From Oscillospiraceae bacterium (GTDB lineage: Bacteria; Bacillota; Clostridia; Oscillospirales; Acutalibacteraceae), in contig SVPP01000016.1 in the NCBI GenBank assembly GCA_015065765.1, positions 1 to 54,532 of the forward strand: DNA of 54,532 bases, in the 5' to 3' direction. The first letter of the stretch is position 1. Each line of letters begins with the position of its first letter. The translations under genes were made by a program, and so were the position numbers. Positions 42,178 through 50,904 of this stretch are shown one piece after another. The notes under the pieces are model-generated. The model ran no database searches and was not told the DNA's origin. It saw only the letters and a list, made by a program, of their open reading frames with translations.

Positions 42178-42189
42178 TATTTTTGTCAA
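42161..42189 (-). promoter_or_regulatory. Consensus promoter of the isomerase pair
   Basis: Minus strand TTGACA (42184-42189), 17-base spacer, TATAAT (42161-42166): both boxes match the sigma-A consensus exactly. It overlaps the divergent promoter. Confidence 0.85.
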
Positions 42190-42216
42190 CAACCTAAAAT
42201 TCAAGGAGGTTACACT

Positions 42217-43311
42217 ATGTCAAAATTAAGAGTTGCAATCATTGGTTGCGGTAACATCGCAAACTGCGCACACATTCCAAGCTATATGAATAACAAAAAT
42301 GCGGAAATTAAATATTTCTGCGACATCATACCTGAAAGAGCTGATGAAGCTGTAAAAAAATACGGCTGCGGTAAAGCTGTTTACGACTATAAGGAAATTT
42401 TAAACAACGATGATATTGACCTTGTTTCAGTATGTACCCACAATGACCATCACGCCATGATTTCAATTGATTTCATGAAAGCAGGAAAAGATGTCCTCTG
42501 TGAAAAACCTGCAGCAAGAACGCTCAAAGAAGCTCTTGAAATGCAAGCTGTTGCAAAAGAAACAGGAAGAATGCTTTCAATCGGTACAGTTAACCGCTAT
42601 AATGACTCAGTAAACAGAGTAAAGAAAATGATTGAAAATGGTGATTTAGGCGAAGTTTACCATGTATATGCATCCTTCAGAGCACACCGTTCAATCCCCG
42701 GTCTCGGCGGAGATTTCACAACATTTGCTTGTTCAGGCGGCGGTGCACTTATTGACTGGGGTGTACATTACCTTGACCTTATTCTCTACTGCTGCGGCGA
42801 CCCCAAGCCTCTGACAGCCAGCGGTGAAGCATTCAGCAAGCTTGGCAAGGATATGAAAAACTACGTTTATGAAGGTATGTGGGCCGAAGAAACTGCTGAC
42901 TTCGAAAACGGTACTTTTGATGTTGATGATTCTGTTACGGGTATTGTAAGAACAGAAAACGGACCGACAATCACTTTCAACGGTGCATGGGCACAGAACA
43001 TCGGCATTAAAGAAACATACATAGACTTTATGGGTGACAAGGGCGGAATCAGACTTGATTACTGCGGATATTTCACTTATTACACAGCAAAAGACGGTGC
43101 TCTCATTGAAGAAAAGCCTAAATTCAGAATGAGAGACATGTACAGAAACGAAATTGATTCATTCGTAAATTCCTGCTATACAAGAGAACCTAACCAGTCG
43201 TTTATCGACAATGCAGTTCTCACCTCAAAAATCATGGACGGCATTTATCGTTCATCAAACATCCACAAGGAAGTTAAAATTTACGAAAATGCCTACGGCG
43301 AGGAAGAATAA
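42217..43311 (+). CDS. Gfo/Idh/MocA-family oxidoreductase
   Basis: NAD(P)-dependent sugar or inositol oxidoreductase of 364 residues. The Rossmann motif AIIGCGNIANCAHIPSY is at the N-terminus. The family motif CEKPAARTLKEA carries the conserved EKP lysine (about residue 96), and the C-terminal beta-sandwich has GGGALIDWGVHYLDLILY with the catalytic-region histidine. CAAGGAGG precedes the ATG. It is transcribed away from two sugar isomerase genes under a shared operator, so the three products likely act on one substrate, for example through a keto-sugar intermediate; this last point is inference. Confidence 0.88.
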   Translation: MSKLRVAIIGCGNIANCAHIPSYMNNKNAEIKYFCDIIPERADEAVKKYGCGKAVYDYKEILNNDDIDLVSVCTHNDHHAMISIDFMKAGKDVLCEKPAARTLKEALEMQAVAKETGRMLSIGTVNRYNDSVNRVKKMIENGDLGEVYHVYASFRAHRSIPGLGGDFTTFACSGGGALIDWGVHYLDLILYCCGDPKPLTASGEAFSKLGKDMKNYVYEGMWAEETADFENGTFDVDDSVTGIVRTENGPTITFNGAWAQNIGIKETYIDFMGDKGGIRLDYCGYFTYYTAKDGALIEEKPKFRMRDMYRNEIDSFVNSCYTREPNQSFIDNAVLTSKIMDGIYRSSNIHKEVKIYENAYGEEE

Positions 43312-43326
43312 TAGTTATACAAACAA

Positions 43327-43360
43327 AAATGAGAGTTCAGCCTGAACTCTCATTTTCGTT
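43327..43360 (+). terminator. Terminator of the Gfo/Idh/MocA gene
   Basis: Perfect 13-base-pair stem AAATGAGAGTTCA/TGAACTCTCATTT with a 3-base loop, followed by TTTTCGTTTT, 15 bases after the stop. Confidence 0.92.
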
Positions 43361-43376
43361 TTATCAAGAGGTTGTA

Positions 43377-43405
43377 TGCAGCAGAGTTTTTCACGCTCTG
43401 CTGTT
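43377..43405 (-). terminator. Probable terminator of the TetR-led dockerin operon
   Basis: Stem ACAGCAGAG/CTCTGCTGT-like with an A-rich loop lies 4 bases after the stop codon at 43409. The T tract on the minus strand is weak, but the opposing terminator at 43327 may assist. Confidence 0.5.
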
Positions 43406-43408
43406 ATT

Positions 43409-46033
43409 TTATTGCCAGAGTGCTGTTGTACCTCTTACATGTGCATTCATTCTGGCAACGTCAATTGAATTTGCTTTGCCGTCGCCGTTTGCATCAGCAC
43501 ATGCAAGCTCATAGCCCGTAAGTGCCGACACACCTCTTACGTTGGCATTTGCACGTGCAACATCGATCGAATTAAGCTTGCCGTCACCGTTAATGTCGCC
43601 GAGAAGATGAATCTTTGCATCCTGCGTTACGACGTCTTCACCTACAGTCACTTCGTAAGTTCTTGTTACGTGGTTATTTTTTGATACTTCAAGAATATAT
43701 TCTCCTTCAGCTATTCCTTCAAAAGAATATTCTGCCGAATTGCCTGTTACGGTAGCTTCATAAGAATTTTCTCTGTGGCCTGCTTTGTAAAGAAGAAGTG
43801 TCACTTCGTCTGTTTCAGAATTGAAGCTTGTAACTGTGCCTGAAAGTGATTTGTCACCATAAACGATGTACTTATAAGATGCATTTGTTGCCACATAATT
43901 TGTGTCTTCAATTACTACAGAAGCTGTATACACACCGGGAGCAGTGTTTATGCCGTTTTCGACACTAATGAGAACAGTATTTCCTTTGATATCCCTGTAA
44001 GATGCTTCAACAGAAACAGAACCGTCTTCAAGGTCTCTGTTTTCAGACCAGATTACTTCAACCTTCTTGGGAAGAATTGTAAATTCCAGAGTAACTGAGC
44101 CTGTAAAGCCTGAATCCTCTTTACCGCTTACTGTAACTGTTGCTGTGCCTGCATTCACATTATTCTCGTAAGCAAAATCAAAGAAATCCTTGCTTTCAAC
44201 AGCTTTGCCATTAACAGTAATAAGAATTTCTGGTGTTATTTCTTCACCTGTAAACTCAAATTCCTTTTCATCAAGTGTGACATGAGCTTCCGTTTCAAGG
44301 TTTGCACCTGATTTTACCTGAACATAGCCGTCAATCTTAGTTGCATCATCAGCGACGGTAATTAAATTGTCGTCTGCATCGTAGTAATAACAACCGTCTG
44401 CAAGGTAAGAATTTGCTGCTACATCAGTGACAACTAAACCGTTGGGGAATTCGCCGCCCTTGAGTGTAAGGTTTGCATTTTCATAGCAATAAACAGTCCA
44501 TTCACCGTATGGTGTGCCTGAATAATATCCGCTTTCAATATCCTTGCCGGTGAAGCTACCGCCTTCTATTTCAACCGAACCATCCTTGACATAAACAGCT
44601 ACACTGCCGGCGCCTGTAATTTTACCGCCCATAATGTATGTACTGCCGCTGTTTGAGATGCCTGTTGTATTTCCGATTATAGTACCGTCATATATATACA
44701 TGGTTCCGCCGTTATCGTTCTCTATTGCTCCTAAATCCGTAGTTTCAATCTTACCACCATATATATATGCTGTGCCTATGTTAGAAATCGCTGAGTACGT
44801 ATCAGATTTAATTTCACCGCCATTAAAAGTAAGCGTACCGCTTACATCATTATTAATACCGCCACCATAAATTTTTCCGCTTTCAACAGTAAGCAAACCT
44901 AAGTTGATAATAGCATACAATCCTTCAGCATTCGTCCGGATTGTACCACCTTCACCACTGTCTTTGATTGTTAAATCAGCACCATCAATAATATATAATA
45001 CTCCGCCGGTTTTGTTAAGCAGAGTTTTGCCGTTAAGGTCAAGGGTGAATCTGCCGGGATAAATATAATGTTCATAAGCAAGCGAAACATCGTCAAGCAG
45101 AGTAAGTGTGCTGTTTTCGCTATTTTCTGCCGCCGTAACAGCTTCAGCAAAGGTTCTATAGGGCGAGTCTTCAAGCTCATTGCCGTCTTTATCTGTAACG
45201 GAAGCTGCAAAACATTCCTTCACCTGAACGTAGCCTTCAATGCTTGTTGCATCTTCTGCAACGGCTATCTTCTTCCCGTCATCGTAGTAACAATAACCGT
45301 CTTCAAGTAAATCTGTAAGATAATTTTCTGTACTCGTGTAATCAGATGAATACACAATCATCTCAAAACCATCAGGGAAAATGCCACCGCTGATATCAAA
45401 TGAGCCCTCAAAGTTATCAACCCATTTGTTGATATAAAACTCAGCACCGATAGTGTTTTTGAAAGTGCCACCCTTTATTTCAACTGCACCTTTATTATCT
45501 AATTTGATAGTACATCCAAATTCATTATTATGTTCTAAAATACCGTTAAGAACAGTAAGTTTTCCGGGAGACCCTAAATAACCCACAAAAAACGTACCGG
45601 AATAAGACGCACTTGTGATTTTTCCTGTTTTTGTTTCGGAAGTATCAGTCACAGTCAGATGACAGTCATAACCTTCGAGTACTGAACCTATGTCAAAGTT
45701 TTGGCTACCCATATCAAGTGTATAGCCGTTCAGGTCCAGAGTAAGCGGAGAATTGACTCTGACATAACAACCATCAGCGTTGTCTAACAACTTAAGTGTA
45801 CTGTTTTGATTTGCCTTTGCAGACGTAGCAGCTTCTTCAAAGGTTATATAATTGCCGATAAGGTTGCCGTCCTTGTCTGTTACAGAAGCAGCATAAGCAG
45901 GCTCGGTGTTTGTATAAGTCTCGCTGTTATAATCTGTGTCAGGCACTGCTGATACCGACAGATTCATCGGTACGATTGACAGAAGCATTGCAACTGAGAG
46001 CAGCATACTTATTAGTTTGTTTGTTTTTTTCAT
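43409..46033 (-). CDS. Secreted beta-helix protein with Ig-like domain and dockerin
   Basis: Protein of 874 residues with a signal peptide (about 1-29). Two similar blocks follow (about 45-260 and 275-580). Each opens with AASVTDKDGN and a TFAEAVTAAE-type helix and continues as short-rung beta-helix with repeats such as LTLDLNGYTL, GTLTFNGGEI and GSTYIMGGKITG. Residues about 590-690 look Ig/MBG-like (EFTGEEITPEILITVNG). A carboxypeptidase-regulatory-like domain then precedes a dockerin (DINGDGKLNSID, DANGDGKANSID) ending ALWQ. No catalytic residues are recognised. GAGGAGATG precedes the ATG. It is the last gene of a cluster with short gaps and no terminator before it. Confidence 0.84.
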   Translation of the reverse strand: MKKTNKLISMLLSVAMLLSIVPMNLSVSAVPDTDYNSETYTNTEPAYAASVTDKDGNLIGNYITFEEAATSAKANQNSTLKLLDNADGCYVRVNSPLTLDLNGYTLDMGSQNFDIGSVLEGYDCHLTVTDTSETKTGKITSASYSGTFFVGYLGSPGKLTVLNGILEHNNEFGCTIKLDNKGAVEIKGGTFKNTIGAEFYINKWVDNFEGSFDISGGIFPDGFEMIVYSSDYTSTENYLTDLLEDGYCYYDDGKKIAVAEDATSIEGYVQVKECFAASVTDKDGNELEDSPYRTFAEAVTAAENSENSTLTLLDDVSLAYEHYIYPGRFTLDLNGKTLLNKTGGVLYIIDGADLTIKDSGEGGTIRTNAEGLYAIINLGLLTVESGKIYGGGINNDVSGTLTFNGGEIKSDTYSAISNIGTAYIYGGKIETTDLGAIENDNGGTMYIYDGTIIGNTTGISNSGSTYIMGGKITGAGSVAVYVKDGSVEIEGGSFTGKDIESGYYSGTPYGEWTVYCYENANLTLKGGEFPNGLVVTDVAANSYLADGCYYYDADDNLITVADDATKIDGYVQVKSGANLETEAHVTLDEKEFEFTGEEITPEILITVNGKAVESKDFFDFAYENNVNAGTATVTVSGKEDSGFTGSVTLEFTILPKKVEVIWSENRDLEDGSVSVEASYRDIKGNTVLISVENGINTAPGVYTASVVIEDTNYVATNASYKYIVYGDKSLSGTVTSFNSETDEVTLLLYKAGHRENSYEATVTGNSAEYSFEGIAEGEYILEVSKNNHVTRTYEVTVGEDVVTQDAKIHLLGDINGDGKLNSIDVARANANVRGVSALTGYELACADANGDGKANSIDVARMNAHVRGTTALWQ

Positions 46034-46097
46034 AAAATCATCTCCTCGTTTAATGAATCATGAATAGGGCAAATCTTGCTTTTAATTTTGTTTACGC

Positions 46098-47630
46098 TTA
46101 CCAGAGTGCTGCAATGCTTCTTACATGTGCATTCATTCTCGCGACGTCGATTGAGTTTGCTGAGCCGTTGCCATTTGCATCAGCACACATAAGCTCATAA
46201 CCTGTGAGTACCGCCACGCCTCTTGCGTGAGAGTTTGCACGTGCAACATCGATCGAATTGAGCTTGCCGTCACCATTGATGTCGCCTTTAAGGTGAATTT
46301 TCACATTCTGAGTAATATCTTCTTGACCAATTACAATTTCATATTCTCGGGTAACATGATTATTCTTAGAAACAACCATTCTGTATGTTCCGTTTTCAAC
46401 ATTGTCCAAAGAATACTCTGTACTGTTACCTTTTTCTGTTACTGAATAGACTGCATCCTCAGTGCCATCAGCAAAAAGCTCAATGGTAATGTCATCTGTG
46501 TCACTACCGAAGCTTGTAACAGTACCTCCGACACTTACCTTAGCTTTAAGTGTGAACGAAACCGTAACGGACTTATTGCCAAGCGTTAACATTGCAGTAT
46601 AAGTGCCGATTTTTTCAGGAGCAGAACCGTCTGCTGTTGAATAGGTAACGGTATAATCAACCGTCTCAACAAGCTGATTGTCAATAACAACCTCTTTGGC
46701 TGTTTCGCCGTCTATATAAAGGTCGGCGGGTGCGGAGATTGTGAGCGTACCGCCATTTGTGTCAGGGCAGTTACCGTCTGTATTTGAGCAGATTGCGGTA
46801 ATTACGTTACCGCTTGCGGTGTATACATAATCGTGGGTGTGAAGTGTTTTACCGCAGATTGTGCAGGTTGCACCTGTCTGACCGTCGTGGAAACATTCAG
46901 TTCCGCATCCGTTTGCACAGATACCGTCAAGATTTGACCAATCGTGACCGAGTGCTTTACCGTATTTGAAATTGCATGTTTCACAAGTTGCCTGGTCGGT
47001 GCATGTAGCCCTACCGCCGCTGCAGCTTCCCGCATTTACTTTGGCATGAGTTGAATCCGCAGTGCACTCCTGCCAATGCTGTCCGTTTTCCTGCTTCCAC
47101 TGATAGTTGCAGGGGGCTTTGTAGATTTCGCTGCAAACTGTGCAAGCGTTTTCTTTGGTACAAGTTGCATTTCCGGTATGCTCCGTAGCAGGACGTGTTA
47201 CTTTGATTGTGAAATCAACGTCAAACGGGAGAAATGAAGTGAAATACGGGTCCGATGTATTTGTCTGAGTATAAGTTAATACAATCTCTTCCTCATACGG
47301 CTGTGCACAATTTCTTATCGGGAATGTACCGCTAATAACGTCTGACGGCCAATAATTCTGAAAGCCGGAAGTACCTCTGAATTTAACCACCGCATAAATT
47401 TCACCTTTTTCCGTATCAAAAGCCCTTACTTGGAACATCTCCAATCGTTCATTTGCTTGGGTAAATTTTTCGCTTGACACTTTTAATAAAGTAACTGTGT
47501 ATGGCGGAAATCTTGTGCTTTCGGTTTGAACGGTGGCTTCCGCCTTCAGCACAGATACGGGAAATATGCTCACCGTCATCAATACTACTGTTAAAATCGA
47601 TAATATGCGTTTTATCACATTATTTTTCAT
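46098..47630 (-). CDS. Secreted Cys-rich repeat protein with dockerin
   Basis: Protein of 510 residues. After the signal peptide (about 1-31), residues to about 155 form an unrecognised domain. Cys/His-rich segments follow, such as ATCTKENACTVC, ATCTDQATCETC with KYGKALGHDW and GATCTICGK, typical of surface proteins in gut clostridia and able in principle to bind metal. A beta domain (LTISAPADLYIDGE) comes next. The protein ends with a carboxypeptidase-regulatory-like domain and a dockerin ending ALW. The second loop reads DANGNGSANSID, with N replacing the third D. The ATG at 47630 follows AAAGGAG; a reading from 47699 would overlap the nucleotidase gene. Confidence 0.83.
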   Translation of the reverse strand: MKNNVIKRILSILTVVLMTVSIFPVSVLKAEATVQTESTRFPPYTVTLLKVSSEKFTQANERLEMFQVRAFDTEKGEIYAVVKFRGTSGFQNYWPSDVISGTFPIRNCAQPYEEEIVLTYTQTNTSDPYFTSFLPFDVDFTIKVTRPATEHTGNATCTKENACTVCSEIYKAPCNYQWKQENGQHWQECTADSTHAKVNAGSCSGGRATCTDQATCETCNFKYGKALGHDWSNLDGICANGCGTECFHDGQTGATCTICGKTLHTHDYVYTASGNVITAICSNTDGNCPDTNGGTLTISAPADLYIDGETAKEVVIDNQLVETVDYTVTYSTADGSAPEKIGTYTAMLTLGNKSVTVSFTLKAKVSVGGTVTSFGSDTDDITIELFADGTEDAVYSVTEKGNSTEYSLDNVENGTYRMVVSKNNHVTREYEIVIGQEDITQNVKIHLKGDINGDGKLNSIDVARANSHARGVAVLTGYELMCADANGNGSANSIDVARMNAHVRSIAALW

Positions 47631-47671
47631 ATTCTTTTCTCCTTTCGGACAATTTACATAATATGCTTTAA

Positions 47672-50011
47672 TCAATAATGTGTCATTCCACATGCACATG
47701 TGGGTACAATTTTAAAGAGCCAACAGAAAAAGTTTGCTATACTCCAGAGAATTTTAAGGAACCAGTTACCGCTATGACAGATGTGTTCACAATTTCTGAT
47801 TGCTTCTATTCTTGCAAGAAGCTGGTAAACATCTGCTTGTGTTGAGGCATCGTCGGCTTTAAGTTCCTCAAGCTCAGCTTTTATATTATCAATTATTTCT
47901 TTATAAGCACCGTCAACATCCAATTCTTCAAGAGCTGTAATTTCTTTATCAATTTCAGTATAATCCGCATTCAGGAATGTTCCGTCTTCCGCACCTGCAA
48001 TAAGGTCATCGCACAATTCATTGAAGCCGTCAGCAAGACCGTCAAGAATATATTGTTCGGATTCTATATAGTTGTTTTTCAGCCAGCTTCCGCCCAAATA
48101 TTCTTCAAGCATTTCCGCATGCTTTTCAGTTGCATAATCTATTGCAGTTTCATTGAAATCATATTTGTTTATCGTTTCACCAAAACGTTCATGCGCGGCT
48201 GAATACTCTGTGTAGTCTGCTCTTTTTACATATTCGATTTCAGTTTCTCCGCAACCGTTAGCGCATGTATACGTGTAGTAACCGTCGTTTCCGTTTTCAG
48301 GTCTTGTAAGATTTTCTTCACTCTTTGTGCGTTCAAAATTATGCTCACAGGCAGTGTTAATTCTGATTCTGCCGTCACCGTCAGGGTTTCCATACTGTTC
48401 AAATGTAATTTTACCGCCAAGATTCTCTGTGAAATATTTTATAAGCATTTCGGAATCACAAGGCAGTCCTTCCTGTTCAACAACTTTCACACCTTCAAGC
48501 ATTGTCAAGCCATCGCCACCCTGAGTGAGAACATAAGCACTGCCTGCTAATGTGTAGGTCTTTTCAAGGTCAACCGGCTCACCGTTTACAAGGACATTCC
48601 GGACTCTGCGTTCCATTGTTTCATCAATTCCGATGAAATTGCCAAGCTGGTCAGTAATTACGGGAGAATTCAGATAAGTATGTATTTCAAAAGTTACGCC
48701 TGAAACCTGGAAGAATCCGCCGAGAGATTCAGGACAACTACGTGCACCATGTTCAAGAACATCAACAAGCTGCTGACCTGTAACTTCAAGAACACACATA
48801 TCATTATTGAATGCATTCACATCCATAAGATTCTTTCTTGAAACACTGCCAACTTCAATTTCTGCACGTATGCCGCCGCCGTTTGCTATTGCAACATCAG
48901 CACCCGTTACTGTACGGTAAGCATCCGCAACAAAGTCTCCTGCATTTGTTTCTCTCTTGCGTACTGCCCAGCCTCTGTCAGAATCGTAAGCAACAAGCTT
49001 TGCCTCGGATGTGCCTATCACCTCATAAAGATATGCAATTTGTTCATTATAGTCATCTATCTTTGTTTTAATGTTTTCATAAGCAATCTGAGCTTCCTCT
49101 GACATTGTTTCAACTTCTACATCATCGGGATTTATTAGTCTGAAATCCGCATCGTTTCCACTGATTGTCAACACACCGAAATTTGCAAATTTTGTACCTG
49201 TTGATGTAATGATAACATCTTCGTTATTTGCATTTTTATATGATGCACTTTCAATTGTTTCGTGTGAGTGAGCATCAATGTAGTAATCTATACCGTCCGT
49301 ATTTGCAATAATATCAGTTGATTTCCAACCGTCAGATGTTTCAAGAATACCTGTGTGACCTATTGCAACAACAATATCTGCACCGTCAGCAATTGCTTCG
49401 TCAACACTTTGCTGAACATTTTCATAAAGATCCTCATTTGTCATTCCACCGGGATATACAGGAAAACCATATATGAAATTTCCGTTTTCATCCTTGAAGA
49501 ATTCGGGAGTAGATTTTGTTATTGTTTCAGGAGTAGTAATGCCGACAAATGCTATCTGAACACCATTAACATCTTTAATTGCATAAGGCTCAAAAATACA
49601 TTCATTTGAAGTCAGATTACAGAAGTTTGAGCTTATGTACTCATATTGTGCCTTATTTTCGGCAATATCAAGAAATGTTTCCATTCCGTAATCATATTCA
49701 TGGTTACCGGGAACTGCGTAATCATAGCCGACAGCATTCATAATATCAACAATTACCTCTCCCTGCGTAAGAGCTCCTATAACCTCACCCTGAATTGCAT
49801 CACCTGCGTCAACTGTAATAACAGTATTGCCCTCTGCAATTTTTTCTGCTCTGTAAGCTGCAAGAATTGCATAGTCATCAATCGCACAGTGAACATCGTT
49901 TGTGTAAAGAATTACAATATTCCCTTCCGTATCGGCAGCAAACACTACATTGACGAATGAAAAAATCATAATTACTGCAAGAATTATTGATAAGAATTTT
50001 TTAGTTTTCAT
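47672..50011 (-). CDS. Secreted 5'-nucleotidase/2',3'-cyclic phosphodiesterase with CxCGxxHY tail
   Basis: Protein of 779 residues with a signal peptide (about 1-25). The metallophosphatase domain has ILYTNDVHCAID, TVDAGDAIQGE, VPGNHEYDYG, AIGHTG and DAHSHE, giving the di-metal ligands. The 5'-nucleotidase C-terminal domain follows, with NGGGIRAEIEVG and SAYVLTQGGDG. A charged helical region (about 590-740) leads to a short hydrophobic stretch and the end CACGMTHY, which looks like a surface sorting or anchoring tail. It likely releases nucleosides and phosphate from extracellular nucleotides. AAAGGTGG precedes the ATG at 50011; the upstream GTG is inside that site. It starts 19 bases after tetR. 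Confidence 0.9.
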   Translation of the reverse strand: MKTKKFLSIILAVIMIFSFVNVVFAADTEGNIVILYTNDVHCAIDDYAILAAYRAEKIAEGNTVITVDAGDAIQGEVIGALTQGEVIVDIMNAVGYDYAVPGNHEYDYGMETFLDIAENKAQYEYISSNFCNLTSNECIFEPYAIKDVNGVQIAFVGITTPETITKSTPEFFKDENGNFIYGFPVYPGGMTNEDLYENVQQSVDEAIADGADIVVAIGHTGILETSDGWKSTDIIANTDGIDYYIDAHSHETIESASYKNANNEDVIITSTGTKFANFGVLTISGNDADFRLINPDDVEVETMSEEAQIAYENIKTKIDDYNEQIAYLYEVIGTSEAKLVAYDSDRGWAVRKRETNAGDFVADAYRTVTGADVAIANGGGIRAEIEVGSVSRKNLMDVNAFNNDMCVLEVTGQQLVDVLEHGARSCPESLGGFFQVSGVTFEIHTYLNSPVITDQLGNFIGIDETMERRVRNVLVNGEPVDLEKTYTLAGSAYVLTQGGDGLTMLEGVKVVEQEGLPCDSEMLIKYFTENLGGKITFEQYGNPDGDGRIRINTACEHNFERTKSEENLTRPENGNDGYYTYTCANGCGETEIEYVKRADYTEYSAAHERFGETINKYDFNETAIDYATEKHAEMLEEYLGGSWLKNNYIESEQYILDGLADGFNELCDDLIAGAEDGTFLNADYTEIDKEITALEELDVDGAYKEIIDNIKAELEELKADDASTQADVYQLLARIEAIRNCEHICHSGNWFLKILWSIANFFCWLFKIVPTCACGMTHY

Positions 50012-50030
50012 TGAAATTTCCACCTTTCGC

Positions 50031-50726
50031 TTATTTGAACAACGCGTCTTTCAGTGCATTTTCGGCACATTCATCAACATATTTTATAAATTCTTTGAAG
50101 ACACGATTACCTAATTCACGACAATTAATTGAAAGCACCTTTTCAATCTTCTGGTTTCTGATTTTTTCGGGAACATTGTATATCAGCATTGTCTGATTCA
50201 GCGCTCCCCTGATTCTTGTTTCAAGGGTTGCAGGACTTTCTGTAGTCATCAGAGTTGCATAATTGATACCTGAAATAAGAATTTCAGCTTCTGCGTACTG
50301 TTCATCTGTCCAACCGTCACAATACTCTGCAAAAATAATTTTTGCTCTTTCAACTGCACTTTTTCGGATATAGTCAAGACAAACAGGGCTTGAATAAGTT
50401 GAAAGGAAAAAGTCTTTTGCAATTTCACTTTCCTCACAGGCTGATGCCACTGTCATAAGCTCGATGCATATTGCAAGAAGAGAGCTTACACCTTCATCTG
50501 CTTCTTTTTCTATCAAATTCCATTGAAATTTTCTCAGCATTTCGACAAGCTCAGCAAGCAGATGCTCTTTTGTGGGAAAATGAAAAGTCAGGTTTCCTGT
50601 ACTCATTTCAAGTTCATTTGCAATAGCTTTTATTGAAGTGTTGGTATAACCTTTTTCAAGGAACATCTTCGATGCGACACGTACTATTTCAAGTTTTGTA
50701 AGCTTTGATTTATCTATCCTTGCCAC
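50031..50726 (-). CDS. TetR/AcrR-family transcriptional regulator
   Basis: Regulator of 231 residues. The N-terminal helix-turn-helix (about 10-55) shows IVRVASKMFLEKGYTNTSIKAIANELEMSTGNLTFHFPTKEHLL, whose recognition helix is STGNLTFHF. The rest is a helical ligand-binding domain with cysteines but no recognised ligand signature. The probable start is GTG at 50726 (MARIDKSKLTK), with GAGGTGAT upstream; the GTG at 50735 is within that site. It is the first gene of a short-gap series leading to the nucleotidase and two dockerin genes, and its promoter carries a palindrome. Confidence 0.88.
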   Translation of the reverse strand: MARIDKSKLTKLEIVRVASKMFLEKGYTNTSIKAIANELEMSTGNLTFHFPTKEHLLAELVEMLRKFQWNLIEKEADEGVSSLLAICIELMTVASACEESEIAKDFFLSTYSSPVCLDYIRKSAVERAKIIFAEYCDGWTDEQYAEAEILISGINYATLMTTESPATLETRIRGALNQTMLIYNVPEKIRNQKIEKVLSINCRELGNRVFKEFIKYVDECAENALKDALFK

Positions 50727-50779
50727 ATTTATCACCTCGTGTTTATTTTAGCATGCTTTCTTATTTTTGGTTTCATCCT

Positions 50780-50808
50780 ATTTTAGCACATGTGCTATTT
50801 TTAATCAA
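50780..50808 (-). promoter_or_regulatory. tetR promoter with palindromic operator in the spacer
   Basis: Minus strand TTGATT (50803-50808), 17-base spacer, TAAAAT (50780-50785). The perfect palindrome TAGCACATGTGCTA (50784-50797) fills most of the spacer. A second half-site TGTGCTATTT recurs at 50809-50818, and a shorter palindrome AGCATGCT lies at 50750-50757, near +25. Autoregulation by TetR is inferred. Confidence 0.8.
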
Positions 50809-50852
50809 TGTGCTATTTGCCAAATATTGTATGAGACTTTTACGCAAAATAT

Positions 50853-50889
50853 ACAAAAATCCCCTTCAAGGTTTCCCTTGAAGAGGATT
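50853..50889 (-). terminator. Terminator of the ceramidase-like/fucI operon
   Basis: Stem AATCCTCTTCAAGG/CCTTGAAGGGGATT (one wobble) with a short GAAA-type loop, followed by TTTTTG on the minus strand, 15 bases after the fucI stop. Confidence 0.88.
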
Positions 50890-50904
50890 GAAGAGAAATA
50901 ATTC

